NCBI GenBank assembly: GCA_023388385.1
Contig: JAEWGK010000017.1
Location: forward strand, 1-12,557
DNA from: Actinomycetes bacterium
GTDB taxonomy: Bacteria; Actinomycetota; Actinomycetes; Mycobacteriales; Mycobacteriaceae
Length of the DNA: 12,557 nucleotides
Direction: 5' to 3'
The notes under the pieces are model-generated. The model saw only the letters and a list, made by a program, of their open reading frames with translations. It searched no databases and was not told the origin of the DNA. A program made the translations under genes and the position numbers. Shown here in pieces: positions 1-9,606 of this stretch. Each line of letters opens with the position of its first letter. The first letter of the stretch is position 1.

Positions 1-1090
1 CGGGACCGCCGTAGATGAGGGCGGTGTAGCCCTGCAGCAGCGACGCGCCGGCGGCGATGCGCTCCCACGCCTGCTCGGCGGTCTCGATGCCGCCGACGGA
101 GACCAGCGTCAGGCGGTCGCCAACGCGGCCGCGCAGGCGCCTCAGCACCTCGAGGGATCGGGCGGCCACGGGCGGGCCGGAAACGCCGCCGGCGCCCATG
201 GCCTCGACCTCGGAGGCAGGCGTCGTCAAGCCCTCGCGGGAGATGGTGGTGTTCGTGGCGACGATGCCCGCCAGGCCGAGCTCCAGGGCGAGGTCGGCGA
301 CGGCGTCGACGTCCTCGTCGGACAGGTCGGGGGCGATCTTCACCAGGACGGGGACGTCGACCTCCTCCTGCACCGCGGCGAGGATCGGCCGCAGGGACTC
401 CACGGCCTGCAGGTCGCGCAGGCCCGGGGTGTTGGGGGAGGAGACGTTGACGACCAGGTAGTCCGCCAGGCCACCGAGGCGGCGGGCGCTGGCGCGGTAG
501 TCGTCGACAGCGCCCTCGAGCGGCGTGACTTTGGTCTTGCCTATGTTGATGCCGATGACGCCGTCGCCGCGGCGCTTCCGCAGATTCCCCGCCACGGCGT
601 CGGCACCGGGATTGTTGAAGCCCATGCGGTTGAGGATCGCGCGGTCGGACGTGAGGCGGAAGAGGCGCGGCGCGGGGTTGCCAGGCTGGGCGTGCGCGGT
701 GACGGTGCCCAGCTCCGCGTAGCCGAAGCCGATGGGCGCCCACGCGTCGGCCGCCGCGGCGGACTTGTCGAAGCCGGCGGCGAGGCCCAGCGGGCGGGGG
801 AAGTCGACTCCGAAGACCGTCTGGCGCAGCAGAGGGTCACCGACAGGCAGGACGCGCGACAGTGCCTTCTGCAGCGGCGGGGAGGCCTGCAGTCCGCCGA
901 GCCCGGCGTTGACCCACGTGTGAATCGTCTCCGGGTCCAGGCGGAACATGACCTTCAGCGCCGCACGATATGCCGCGGTACGCACGGGGTGGCCGTCGCC
1001 GCCGGCTGCGACGGCGCGATCAGCCGGGCCACGATCACCCAGCGACCGGGCGGCGCCGCCGACTGCGTCGAATGCGTCGCGGATCGCCAT
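1..1090 (-). CDS. pyrD: Quinone-dependent dihydroorotate dehydrogenase (class 2), 3' end cut by window edge
   Basis: FMN enzyme that oxidises dihydroorotate to orotate in pyrimidine synthesis and passes electrons to membrane menaquinone. Seen, numbering from the ATG at 1090: FRLDPETIH (49-57, start of the membrane-contacting N-terminal region of class 2 enzymes), [24 protein letters not shown] (214-221), VKIAPD (Lys251), ATNTT, GGVSGPP, SVGGI and YTALIYGGP near the edge. By family alignment Ser218 is the catalytic base of class 2, where class 1 has Cys. The 363 complete codons present are nearly the whole protein; probably only a short C-terminal piece is missing. The ATG overlaps the upstream lipoprotein stop as TGATG and follows GAGGAG by 5 nt, so translation is coupled and this start is well supported. 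It gives about 35 residues of Ala/Gly/Asp-rich sequence before the family core; a GTG at 985 would give normal length but has only a weak ribosome site. Confidence 0.96.
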   Translation of the reverse strand, partial: MAIRDAFDAVGGAARSLGDRGPADRAVAAGGDGHPVRTAAYRAALKVMFRLDPETIHTWVNAGLGGLQASPPLQKALSRVLPVGDPLLRQTVFGVDFPRPLGLAAGFDKSAAAADAWAPIGFGYAELGTVTAHAQPGNPAPRLFRLTSDRAILNRMGFNNPGADAVAGNLRKRRGDGVIGINIGKTKVTPLEGAVDDYRASARRLGGLADYLVVNVSSPNTPGLRDLQAVESLRPILAAVQEEVDVPVLVKIAPDLSDEDVDAVADLALELGLAGIVATNTTISREGLTTPASEVEAMGAGGVSGPPVAARSLEVLRRLRGRVGDRLTLVSVGGIETAEQAWERIAAGASLLQGYTALIYGGP

Positions 1091-2244
1091 CACTGCTCCT
1101 CGGCTCCGTCGATCGGGCCGCCGGCGCCGGTACCCTCGGGGCCGGCGGGCAGCTTGTCCGACGGCGGGCGCGGGGCCATGAGCTGCCGGTCGGCGTCGGT
1201 CTGCGCGCGCTGGGCGTCGATGGCGCGATCCAGCGTGGCGCGGTCCAGGTGCTGGGCGCCGCCGCCGGTGGCGGAGTAGGCGACCAGCCCGGCGTCGCCG
1301 TCGGAGGCCAGCGACTGCGCATCAGCGACGAGCGGGATCTCCGCGACCTTGACGCCCGTGCCGCCGGAGACGTCCCAGCCGGTGAGGACGCCGGCTGCGG
1401 TGCTGGTGACCCAGACGAAGTCGCGGTCGTCGTCGACAATGACCGCCCACGGGCTCTCGGGCACCGGGAACATCTGGTGCAGGCGGATGATGTCCGTCAT
1501 CGTGAAGACGAGCAGCTGGTCACCCGTAGCGTCGGTGACCACGATGGTTCCGTCCTCGCCGGAGGCCGCGCGGGCGGCGCCGTGGCCGGCACGGAGGCTG
1601 GAGCCGACGCGCGCCTCGTCGACGTGGACCTCGTGGACGGAGGTCTCCGGGATGTTGAGCTCCATGACGCTGTTCGGGGTGCCGGGCACCGGGATCAGCT
1701 GGCTGCCGTGGCGGGAAACGTCGAAGTCGGCGGCGGGCTCCCCGTCCGAACCGTAGACGTCCACGGTCGTGCCTTCGGCGCGGTGGCCGACGATGCGGCC
1801 GTCAGGCAGGCCAACAGCGGAGGAGTAGGCGGTGCCGCGGCCGACGACCGCCGTTGTGGTGCCGTTGCCGGCGAGGACGTGGATGCCGTCGGGGCACGGC
1901 AGCAGCGCGGTGCCCGGGCCACTGGAGGGGGCCAGCAGGCCGCAGGCCGGGTCGATGGACTCGGAGTTGGCGTCCGGCTTGGCGGGGGTGCCCGACAGCA
2001 CCCGGTCGTCGGCGCGCAGCAGGATGCGGTCGCCGACGCGCAGGGCGCCGGTGACCTCAGCGCCGAGCGGGACGACCGTCCCGGCGATGTCGGAGGCGGG
2101 GGCCGTGGCTGGGGCGGGGGTGGCGTTGCCCATGCCCTCGGCGATTTCCTGGCCCTGCTCCTCCGGCGCGCAGGCCGCGGTACCGAGGGCCACGGCGAAC
2201 GCCGCCGCGGCGGTCATCGTTCGTGTCCAGTTGACGCTGCTCAC
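1090..2244 (-). CDS. lppL: LppL-like lipoprotein, probable beta-propeller-type repeats
   Basis: Predicted exported lipoprotein of 384 residues; its biochemical role is unknown. Seen: a short N-terminus with Arg8, a hydrophobic Ala-rich stretch (11-24) and a lipobox ending GTAAC, giving Cys25 as the lipidated residue. The mature part contains recurring strand-rich pieces such as [18 protein letters not shown] and [12 protein letters not shown] that recall beta-propellers, then a Pro/Gly-rich acidic tail (356-384). The name rests mainly on position: a lipoprotein between uppP and pyrD matches lppL (Rv2138) of Mycobacterium tuberculosis as I remember it. The stop overlaps the pyrD ATG (TGATG), so the two are co-translated. 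I chose GTG 2244 because a TAGCGT -10 box lies 8 nt upstream. An in-frame ATG at 2262 would add six residues but overlaps that box. The symbol is a synteny inference, not a sequence match I could test. Confidence 0.85.
   Translation of the reverse strand: MSSVNWTRTMTAAAAFAVALGTAACAPEEQGQEIAEGMGNATPAPATAPASDIAGTVVPLGAEVTGALRVGDRILLRADDRVLSGTPAKPDANSESIDPACGLLAPSSGPGTALLPCPDGIHVLAGNGTTTAVVGRGTAYSSAVGLPDGRIVGHRAEGTTVDVYGSDGEPAADFDVSRHGSQLIPVPGTPNSVMELNIPETSVHEVHVDEARVGSSLRAGHGAARAASGEDGTIVVTDATGDQLLVFTMTDIIRLHQMFPVPESPWAVIVDDDRDFVWVTSTAAGVLTGWDVSGGTGVKVAEIPLVADAQSLASDGDAGLVAYSATGGGAQHLDRATLDRAIDAQRAQTDADRQLMAPRPPSDKLPAGPEGTGAGGPIDGAEEQ
1096..1101 (-). promoter_or_regulatory. Ribosome binding site of pyrD
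   Basis: GAGGAG on the minus strand, 5 nt before the ATG at 1090. It lies inside the last codons of the lipoprotein gene, and it decides the upstream ATG over the GTG at 985. It fits an internal operon gene that cannot use a leaderless start. Confidence 0.75.
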
Positions 2245-2252
2245 GCCTTCCG

Positions 2253-2258
2253 ACGCTA
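2253..2258 (-). promoter_or_regulatory. -10 box of lppL-pyrD, leaderless type
   Basis: TAGCGT on the minus strand, followed by 8 nt and the GTG at 2244. Transcription would begin at or next to the start codon. It suggests that lppL-pyrD can be expressed separately from the upstream reductase-like gene. No clear -35 box is visible. Confidence 0.5.
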
Positions 2259-2316
2259 CCATCGGGCCCGCCGCCCGACGCCGTACCCCCGCGGGCATGG
2301 TCGCCGCGCGCGGGAC

Positions 2317-2334
2317 CCGCCTCCGGTCAGGCGG
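2317..2334 (-). terminator. Hairpin at the stop codon of the reductase-like gene
   Basis: Perfect 6-bp inverted repeat, CCGCCT (2317-2322) and AGGCGG (2329-2334), with a 6-nt loop. It covers the TGA stop (2329-2327). There is no T-tract, so a simple Rho-independent terminator is not proven. It may attenuate read-through into lppL or be chance in GC-rich DNA. Confidence 0.25.
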
Positions 2335-3271
2335 AGACGTCGTCCAACGCCCCGGCGATGGCCGGCGGCAGCACCACGTCGTCGGTGGCGAGCAGCTCCC
2401 GCAGCTGCGCCCGGGTGCGGGCCCCCGCGAGGACGGAGGAGACCCCCGGCCGGTCCCGCGCCCACGCCAGGGCCGCGACTGCCGGGGCGACGCCAAGTCC
2501 CTCTGCGGCGGTGCACAGCGCGCCGACGACGGTGGCCCCGTGCGCATCCAGGTAGTCCTGCACCTCCGCATCGGCGTGCTCGGAGGCGCCGCGGGAGTCC
2601 TCGGGGATGGAGTGGCGGTACTTGCCCGTCAGCACCCCCTGTGCCAGCGGCGCCCCGGCGATGAAGCCGACGCCCAGGTAGTCGCACGCCGGCAGCAGGC
2701 CGTCCTCGGGCCCGCGCTGCAGCAGACTGAACTCGTGCTGCGCGGCGACGGGCCGGATGCGGCCGGACGCGGCGTGGGTGACGGCCAGCTGCCAGCCGGA
2801 GTAACCGCGGACGCCCGCGTAACGCACACGGCCGGAGCGCACGGCGTGTTCGAGGGTGTCCGCGACCTCCTCCGGCGGCGTCTCCGCATCCCAGTATCCG
2901 GGCGACCACAGGTCCAGGTGGTCGACGCCCAATCCCGCCAGCAGCGAGTCGAGGCCCGCGAGCAGGGACTTGCGGGAGCAGTCGACGCGCCTGCCGACGG
3001 GCCGGGCGGCGTCGACGCCGGAGGACGCGGTGAGCACCACGTCGTCACGCACGCCCATCCGGGCCAGCACGTGCCGGAGCATCCGCACCGAGCGCTCCGC
3101 GTCCGCACCGCCGGGCACCGGGGTCGCGTCCACGAGATCCCCACCGGCGTCGAGGAAGTCGCCCATGATGCGCGCGGCCTCCGCCGCGTCCGTGCCGGTG
3201 CCCCACGTCGCCGTGCCCAGTCCGATGGCCGACACGCGCAGGCCGCTGGCTCCCAGAATCCGTCGTCGCAC
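2327..3271 (-). CDS. Aldo/keto reductase-fold protein lacking the catalytic tetrad (probable pseudoenzyme)
   Basis: The 314-residue length and TIM-barrel landmarks fit the aldo/keto reductase superfamily: [15 protein letters not shown] (6-20), LDAGGDLVD (40-48), [20 protein letters not shown] (102-121), SGRVRYAGV (146-154), [12 protein letters not shown], and a C-terminal [11 protein letters not shown] cofactor-loop motif. The active site does not fit. Where the family has Asp-Tyr-Lys-His, this protein has Asp48, Pro53 (for Tyr), Ser83 (for Lys) and Gly125 (for His). The nicotinamide-binding Ser-Asn pair reads Arg155-Gly156, and the stacking Tyr of YSPLA is Gly or Ala. Gln178 and the GAR motif remain, so nucleotide binding is possible but standard carbonyl reduction is not expected. 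The frame is intact, which argues for a kept non-catalytic role. GTG 3271 is chosen because TACCCT lies 7 nt upstream. It is divergent from uppP and 82 bp ahead of lppL. The role is unknown. Confidence 0.9.
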   Translation of the reverse strand: MRRRILGASGLRVSAIGLGTATWGTGTDAAEAARIMGDFLDAGGDLVDATPVPGGADAERSVRMLRHVLARMGVRDDVVLTASSGVDAARPVGRRVDCSRKSLLAGLDSLLAGLGVDHLDLWSPGYWDAETPPEEVADTLEHAVRSGRVRYAGVRGYSGWQLAVTHAASGRIRPVAAQHEFSLLQRGPEDGLLPACDYLGVGFIAGAPLAQGVLTGKYRHSIPEDSRGASEHADAEVQDYLDAHGATVVGALCTAAEGLGVAPAVAALAWARDRPGVSSVLAGARTRAQLRELLATDDVVLPPAIAGALDDVSA

Positions 3272-3278
3272 GGACCCG

Positions 3279-3284
3279 AGGGTA
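3279..3284 (-). promoter_or_regulatory. -10 box of the reductase-like gene, leaderless type
   Basis: TACCCT on the minus strand (3284 to 3279), 7 nt before the GTG at 3271. This is the same box and spacing as for the divergent uppP gene. The -35 zone (about 3302-3307) falls in the 9-bp inverted repeat shared with uppP. Confidence 0.65.
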
Positions 3285-3286
3285 CC

Positions 3287-3310
3287 GCCCCGGGCCGCAC
3301 CGCCCGGGGC
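3287..3310. repeat. 9-bp perfect inverted repeat between divergent promoters
   Basis: GCCCCGGGC (3287-3295) and GCCCGGGGC (3302-3310) are exact reverse complements separated by 6 nt. The element lies over the -35 zones of both the reductase-like gene and uppP. It could be an operator able to control both, or GC-rich chance. Confidence 0.5.
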
Positions 3311-3329
3311 CCCTCCCGCGCGCGGCGGG

Positions 3330-3335
3330 TACCCT
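3330..3335 (+). promoter_or_regulatory. -10 box of uppP, leaderless type
   Basis: TACCCT followed by 7 nt (GGCGCGG) and the GTG at 3343. It supports the GTG over the internal ATG at 3391. No -35 resembling TTGACA is visible. Confidence 0.65.
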
Positions 3336-3342
3336 GGCGCGG

Positions 3343-4218
3343 GTGACTGACACCCCGCTCGTGCTGGCCCAGGCCGGCGCAACCTCAGACATGACCTGGC
3401 TGCAGACGATCGTCCTGTCGATCGTCCAGGGCCTGACGGAGTTCCTGCCCGTCAGTTCCTCCGGCCACCTCCGCATCGTCTCCGAGCTGTTCTGGGGTGA
3501 GGACGCCGGTGCGTCCTTCACCGCCGTTATCCAGCTGGGCACGGAGCTCGCGGTCCTCGTCTACTTCGCCAAGGACATTTGGCGGATCCTCACGGCGTGG
3601 TTCCGCGGCTTGTTCAACGAGGAGGCCCGCGACTTCGACTACAGGATGGGCTGGATGGTGATCGTCGGCACGATCCCGATCGGCCTCATCGGCTTCTTCG
3701 GCAAGGACCTCATCCGCGAGGGCCTGCGCAACCTGTGGATCACCGCCGCGATGCTCATCCTCTTCTCCTTCGTGTTCATCGCCGCGGAGAAGTTCGGCCG
3801 CCGCGAGCGCAGCTTCGGCGAGCTGACCATGCGCGACGCCATCATCATGGGTTTCGCCCAGTGCCTGGCGCTCATCCCGGGCGTCTCCCGCTCCGGCGGC
3901 ACGATCTCCGCCGGCCTGTTCCTGAACCTCGACCGCGAGGTCGCCACCCGCTTCAGCTTCCTGCTGGCCATCCCGGCGGTGCTGGCCTCCGGCATCTTCT
4001 CGCTGCCCGACGCCTTCGAGCCGGTAGCCGGCCAGGCCGCGTCGTCCTCGCAGCTCGTCGCCGGCGTCGTCATCGCCTTCGCCGTCGGCTACGCCGCAAT
4101 CGCGTGGCTGCTGCGCTTCGTCGCCAACCACTCCTTCGCCTGGTTCGCCGCCTGGCGCATCCCGGTCGGCCTGCTGGTCATGGTGCTGCTCGGCCTCGGC
4201 ATCATGCAGCCGCTGTAG
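3343..4218 (+). CDS. uppP: Undecaprenyl-diphosphatase (UppP/BacA)
   Basis: Integral membrane phosphatase that converts undecaprenyl diphosphate to the monophosphate, recycling the lipid carrier for peptidoglycan and arabinogalactan; its overexpression is known to give bacitracin resistance. At 291 residues it is full length. Seen: [15 protein letters not shown] (29-43), with Gln29 and Glu33 of the (E/Q)xxxE motif and His42, and PGVSRSGGT (179-187) with catalytic Arg183. Several hydrophobic segments follow, including about 104-120, 133-148, 205-216, 231-248 and 272-288. GTG 3343 fits the -10 box 7 nt upstream and adds a 16-residue N-terminal tail before [10 protein letters not shown]; an ATG at 3391 is the alternative. 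It is a single gene, divergent from the reductase-like gene, with mshC 146 bp downstream under its own promoter. Confidence 0.97.
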   Translation: MTDTPLVLAQAGATSDMTWLQTIVLSIVQGLTEFLPVSSSGHLRIVSELFWGEDAGASFTAVIQLGTELAVLVYFAKDIWRILTAWFRGLFNEEARDFDYRMGWMVIVGTIPIGLIGFFGKDLIREGLRNLWITAAMLILFSFVFIAAEKFGRRERSFGELTMRDAIIMGFAQCLALIPGVSRSGGTISAGLFLNLDREVATRFSFLLAIPAVLASGIFSLPDAFEPVAGQAASSSQLVAGVVIAFAVGYAAIAWLLRFVANHSFAWFAAWRIPVGLLVMVLLGLGIMQPL

Positions 4219-4315
4219 ACTCCCGGCCGAGCATCGACGCAGGCCTCCGGCCGCCCAGCCGTGCCCCGCACGCCCCGCCCGATGCACGTCCGGCAATCGG
4301 TGACGCATCCGCTTC

Positions 4316-4329
4316 CCGCGGCCCCGCGG
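4316..4329. repeat. Tandem CCGCGG palindromes upstream of mshC
   Basis: CCGCGG-CC-CCGCGG, two copies of a 6-bp palindrome just upstream of the expected -35 position of the mshC promoter. It may be a binding site or simple GC-rich sequence; the rest of the 146-bp uppP-mshC gap shows nothing else I can support. Confidence 0.25.
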
Positions 4330-4352
4330 CGGGCGGACGCCGGGCGGGCCGT

Positions 4353-4358
4353 TAGACT
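4353..4358 (+). promoter_or_regulatory. -10 box of mshC, leaderless type
   Basis: TAGACT followed by 6 nt (CGCCCC) and the ATG at 4365. No Shine-Dalgarno sequence precedes the ATG, which supports a leaderless start. Confidence 0.6.
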
Positions 4359-4364
4359 CGCCCC

Positions 4365-5645
4365 ATGCGCTCCTGGCCCGTCCCCGACGTCCCGAAGGTC
4401 CCCGGCACCCCGGTGCCCCTGCAGCTGCACGACTCCGCAGACGGCGTCGTGCGCCCCGTCGAGCCGGAGGGGACCGCCGGCATGTACGTCTGCGGCATCA
4501 CCCCCTATGACGCAACCCACCTGGGCCACGCCGCGACGTACCTGACGTTCGATCTCATCCACCGACTGCTGCTGGACAACGGGCACGAGGTCCACTACGT
4601 GCAGAACATCACCGACGTCGACGACCCGCTGTTCGAGCGCGCCGAGCGCGACGGCGTCGACTGGCGCGAGCTGGGGGAGTCCCAGATCAACCTCTTCCGC
4701 GACGACATGACCAACCTGTCGGTCATCCCGCCGCGCGACTACGTCGGTGCCATCGAGTCCGTCGGCGAGGTCATCGAGATGGTCGGCCGTCTGCTGGACA
4801 ACGGCACCGCCTACCAGCTGGACGACGAGTACCCCGACGTCTACTTTCGCCGCGACGCCACCCCGGACTTCGGCTACGAGTCCAACTACGACGAGGCGAC
4901 GATGGCGGAGTTCTTCGCCGAGCGCGGCGGCGACCCGGACCGCCCGGGCAAGCGCGACCCGCTGGACGCCCTGGTCTGGCGCGCCGAGCGCGAGGGCGAG
5001 CCCGCGTGGGACGCCCCGTTCGGCCGCGGCCGGCCGGGCTGGCACATCGAGTGCTCGGCCATCGCCGTCAACCGCCTGGGCATGGGCTTCGACATCCAGG
5101 GCGGCGGCAGCGACCTGAAGTTCCCGCACCACGAGTTCTCCGCAGCCCACGCCGAGGCCGCCAACCCGGGCGCCCACGACCACTCCGGCCCCGGCGCGGG
5201 CCCGCGCATGGCGAAGCACTACGTCCACTCCGCGATGATCGCCCTCGACGGCGTGAAGATGTCCAAATCGCTCGGCAACCTGGTCTTCGTCTCGAAGCTG
5301 GTGGCGGCGGGCACCGACCCGTCCGCCATCCGCCTGGGCGTCTACGCCGGCCACTACCGCTCCGACCGCGACTGGTCCGACGAGGTCCTCGCCGACGCCG
5401 AGGCCCGCCTCACCCGCTGGCGCGCCGCCTGCGCGTCCCCGTCCGCCCCGGCCGAGCCCGCCATCCGCGAACTGCGGGAGGCGCTGTCCGACGACCTGGA
5501 CACCCCGCGGGCGCTGCGCGTCGTCGACGCCTGGGCCGCGGGCCGCGGCGCGACCGGCGACCGGGTACCCGGCGAGGGGGAGCAGGAGGTCGCTGGCGAG
5601 CTCATGCGCACCGCCCTCGACGCGCTGCTCGGCGTGAAGCTGTAG
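4365..5645 (+). CDS. mshC: Cysteine:1-D-myo-inosityl-2-amino-2-deoxy-alpha-D-glucopyranoside ligase (MshC)
   Basis: ATP-dependent cytosolic ligase that joins cysteine to GlcN-inositol in the third enzymatic step of mycothiol synthesis; it proceeds through cysteinyl-AMP and is a paralogue of cysteinyl-tRNA synthetase. The length, 426 residues, fits the MshC family. Seen: [20 protein letters not shown] (40-59), with zinc ligand Cys43 and the HIGH-like HLGH (52-55); the [11 protein letters not shown] wording separates MshC from true Cys[11 protein letters not shown] supplies Cys230, FPHHEF supplies His255, and KMSKS is at 298-302. The C-terminal tRNA anticodon domain of CysRS is reduced, as expected. 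ATG 4365 sits 6 nt behind a -10 box. A 112-bp gap leads to metH. Presence of this gene restricts the host to mycothiol-making Actinomycetota. Confidence 0.97.
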   Translation: MRSWPVPDVPKVPGTPVPLQLHDSADGVVRPVEPEGTAGMYVCGITPYDATHLGHAATYLTFDLIHRLLLDNGHEVHYVQNITDVDDPLFERAERDGVDWRELGESQINLFRDDMTNLSVIPPRDYVGAIESVGEVIEMVGRLLDNGTAYQLDDEYPDVYFRRDATPDFGYESNYDEATMAEFFAERGGDPDRPGKRDPLDALVWRAEREGEPAWDAPFGRGRPGWHIECSAIAVNRLGMGFDIQGGGSDLKFPHHEFSAAHAEAANPGAHDHSGPGAGPRMAKHYVHSAMIALDGVKMSKSLGNLVFVSKLVAAGTDPSAIRLGVYAGHYRSDRDWSDEVLADAEARLTRWRAACASPSAPAEPAIRELREALSDDLDTPRALRVVDAWAAGRGATGDRVPGEGEQEVAGELMRTALDALLGVKL

Positions 5646-5677
5646 CGGCGGGCGTCGTCACGCCTGCCCCGCGCGAC

Positions 5678-5703
5678 GTGCGCACCCATGCGCGATTGCG
5701 CAC
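5678..5703. repeat. Nested inverted repeats between mshC and metH
   Basis: GTGCGC (5678-5683) and GCGCAC (5698-5703) form a 6-bp stem. Alternatively TGCGC (5689-5693) and GCGCA (5698-5702) form a 5-bp hairpin with loop GATT. They share the right arm, so the two folds are mutually exclusive. It may be the mshC terminator or an operator for metH; there is no T-tract. Confidence 0.3.
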
Positions 5704-5743
5704 GCGCGCGACCCCTCGATGCGGGGGCGAGGAAAAAGCGGAC

Positions 5744-5749
5744 TAAGCT
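5744..5749 (+). promoter_or_regulatory. -10 box of metH, leaderless type
   Basis: TAAGCT followed by 8 nt (GTTCACCC) and the ATG at 5758. An A-tract (GGAAAAAG) lies in the upstream spacer. No cobalamin riboswitch features are visible in the 112-bp gap. Confidence 0.6.
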
Positions 5750-5757
5750 GTTCACCC

Positions 5758-9411
<3,654 letters not shown>

Positions 9412-9438
9412 CGGCGCGCGAACCCTCCGCCACGCGGA

Positions 9439-9453
9439 CCCGGGCAGGCCGGG
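9439..9453 (+). terminator. Weak hairpin after metH
   Basis: CCCGG (9439-9443) and CCGGG (9449-9453) with loop GCAGG, 28 nt after the metH stop. There is no T-tract directly behind it, so this is only a candidate. Confidence 0.2.
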
Positions 9454-9516
9454 GGCGCAACGAGGTCTTTCACGTTCAGGCGCAACAGATGAGCCGCACC
9501 TCCGTAAGGGCTGCCA

Positions 9517-9522
9517 TACCCT
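9517..9522 (+). promoter_or_regulatory. Candidate -10 box of the metal ATPase gene
   Basis: TACCCT, the same hexamer that precedes uppP, the reductase-like gene and the thioesterase gene, but here about 80 nt before the chosen ATG at 9604. A start near 9529 would give a leader of about 75 nt. A second, weaker candidate, CATCAT at 9567-9572, lies 7 nt before the in-frame ATG at 9580 and could drive a leaderless, eight-residue-longer form. Confidence 0.4.
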
Positions 9523-9528
9523 ATCGGA

Positions 9529-9546
9529 CCAGCGCAAACTCGCTGG
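9529..9546. repeat. Dyad at the presumed ATPase transcription start
   Basis: CCAGCG (9529-9534) and CGCTGG (9541-9546) are perfect reverse complements with a 6-nt spacer, beginning 7 nt after the TACCCT box. It is either an operator at +1 or a 5'-end mRNA hairpin. Confidence 0.4.
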
Positions 9547-9569
9547 ACGCGCAGCCCGAACAGTGCCAT

Positions 9570-9606
9570 CATCCCGAATATGCGCAATCATGAAGGTATT
9601 CGGATG
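9570..9606 (+). promoter_or_regulatory. Inverted repeat enclosing the ATPase ribosome site and start codon
   Basis: CATCCCGAATA (9570-9580) pairs with TATTCGGATG (9597-9606) over 10 bp with one bulged C; the inner CCGAATA/TATTCGG 7 bp are perfect. The ATG 9604-9606 is in the stem, paired with CAT 9570-9572, and the GAAGG ribosome site (9592-9596) is in the 16-nt loop. This could regulate translation or be a repressor site. Confidence 0.4.
9592..9596 (+). promoter_or_regulatory. Ribosome binding site of the metal ATPase gene
   Basis: GAAGG, 7 nt before the ATG at 9604. It favours 9604 over the in-frame ATG at 9580, which has no ribosome site. Confidence 0.6.

Noticed and set aside
2288..2314. 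CCCGCG/CGCGGG inverted repeat between the reductase-like gene and lppL
   Set aside because: The loop is 15 nt, the stem short and purely GC, and there is no T-tract; I cannot separate it from composition.
970..3346. Long plus-strand open frames opposite pyrD, lppL and the reductase-like gene
   Set aside because: The translations are Arg/Gly/Ala-rich without motifs, while the minus strand carries clear family motifs throughout.
4216..4221. TAGACT at the uppP stop, identical to the mshC -10 box
   Set aside because: No start codon lies at the right distance; it is made of the stop codon plus three bases.
4353..4370. McbR-type sulfur-regulation site (TAGAC-N6-GTCTA) at mshC
   Set aside because: The left half TAGAC is present as part of the -10 box, but the right half GTCTA is missing.
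5646..5757. Cobalamin riboswitch before metH
   Set aside because: The gap is only 112 bp, too short for the full element, has no recognisable B12 box, and the start codon appears leaderless.
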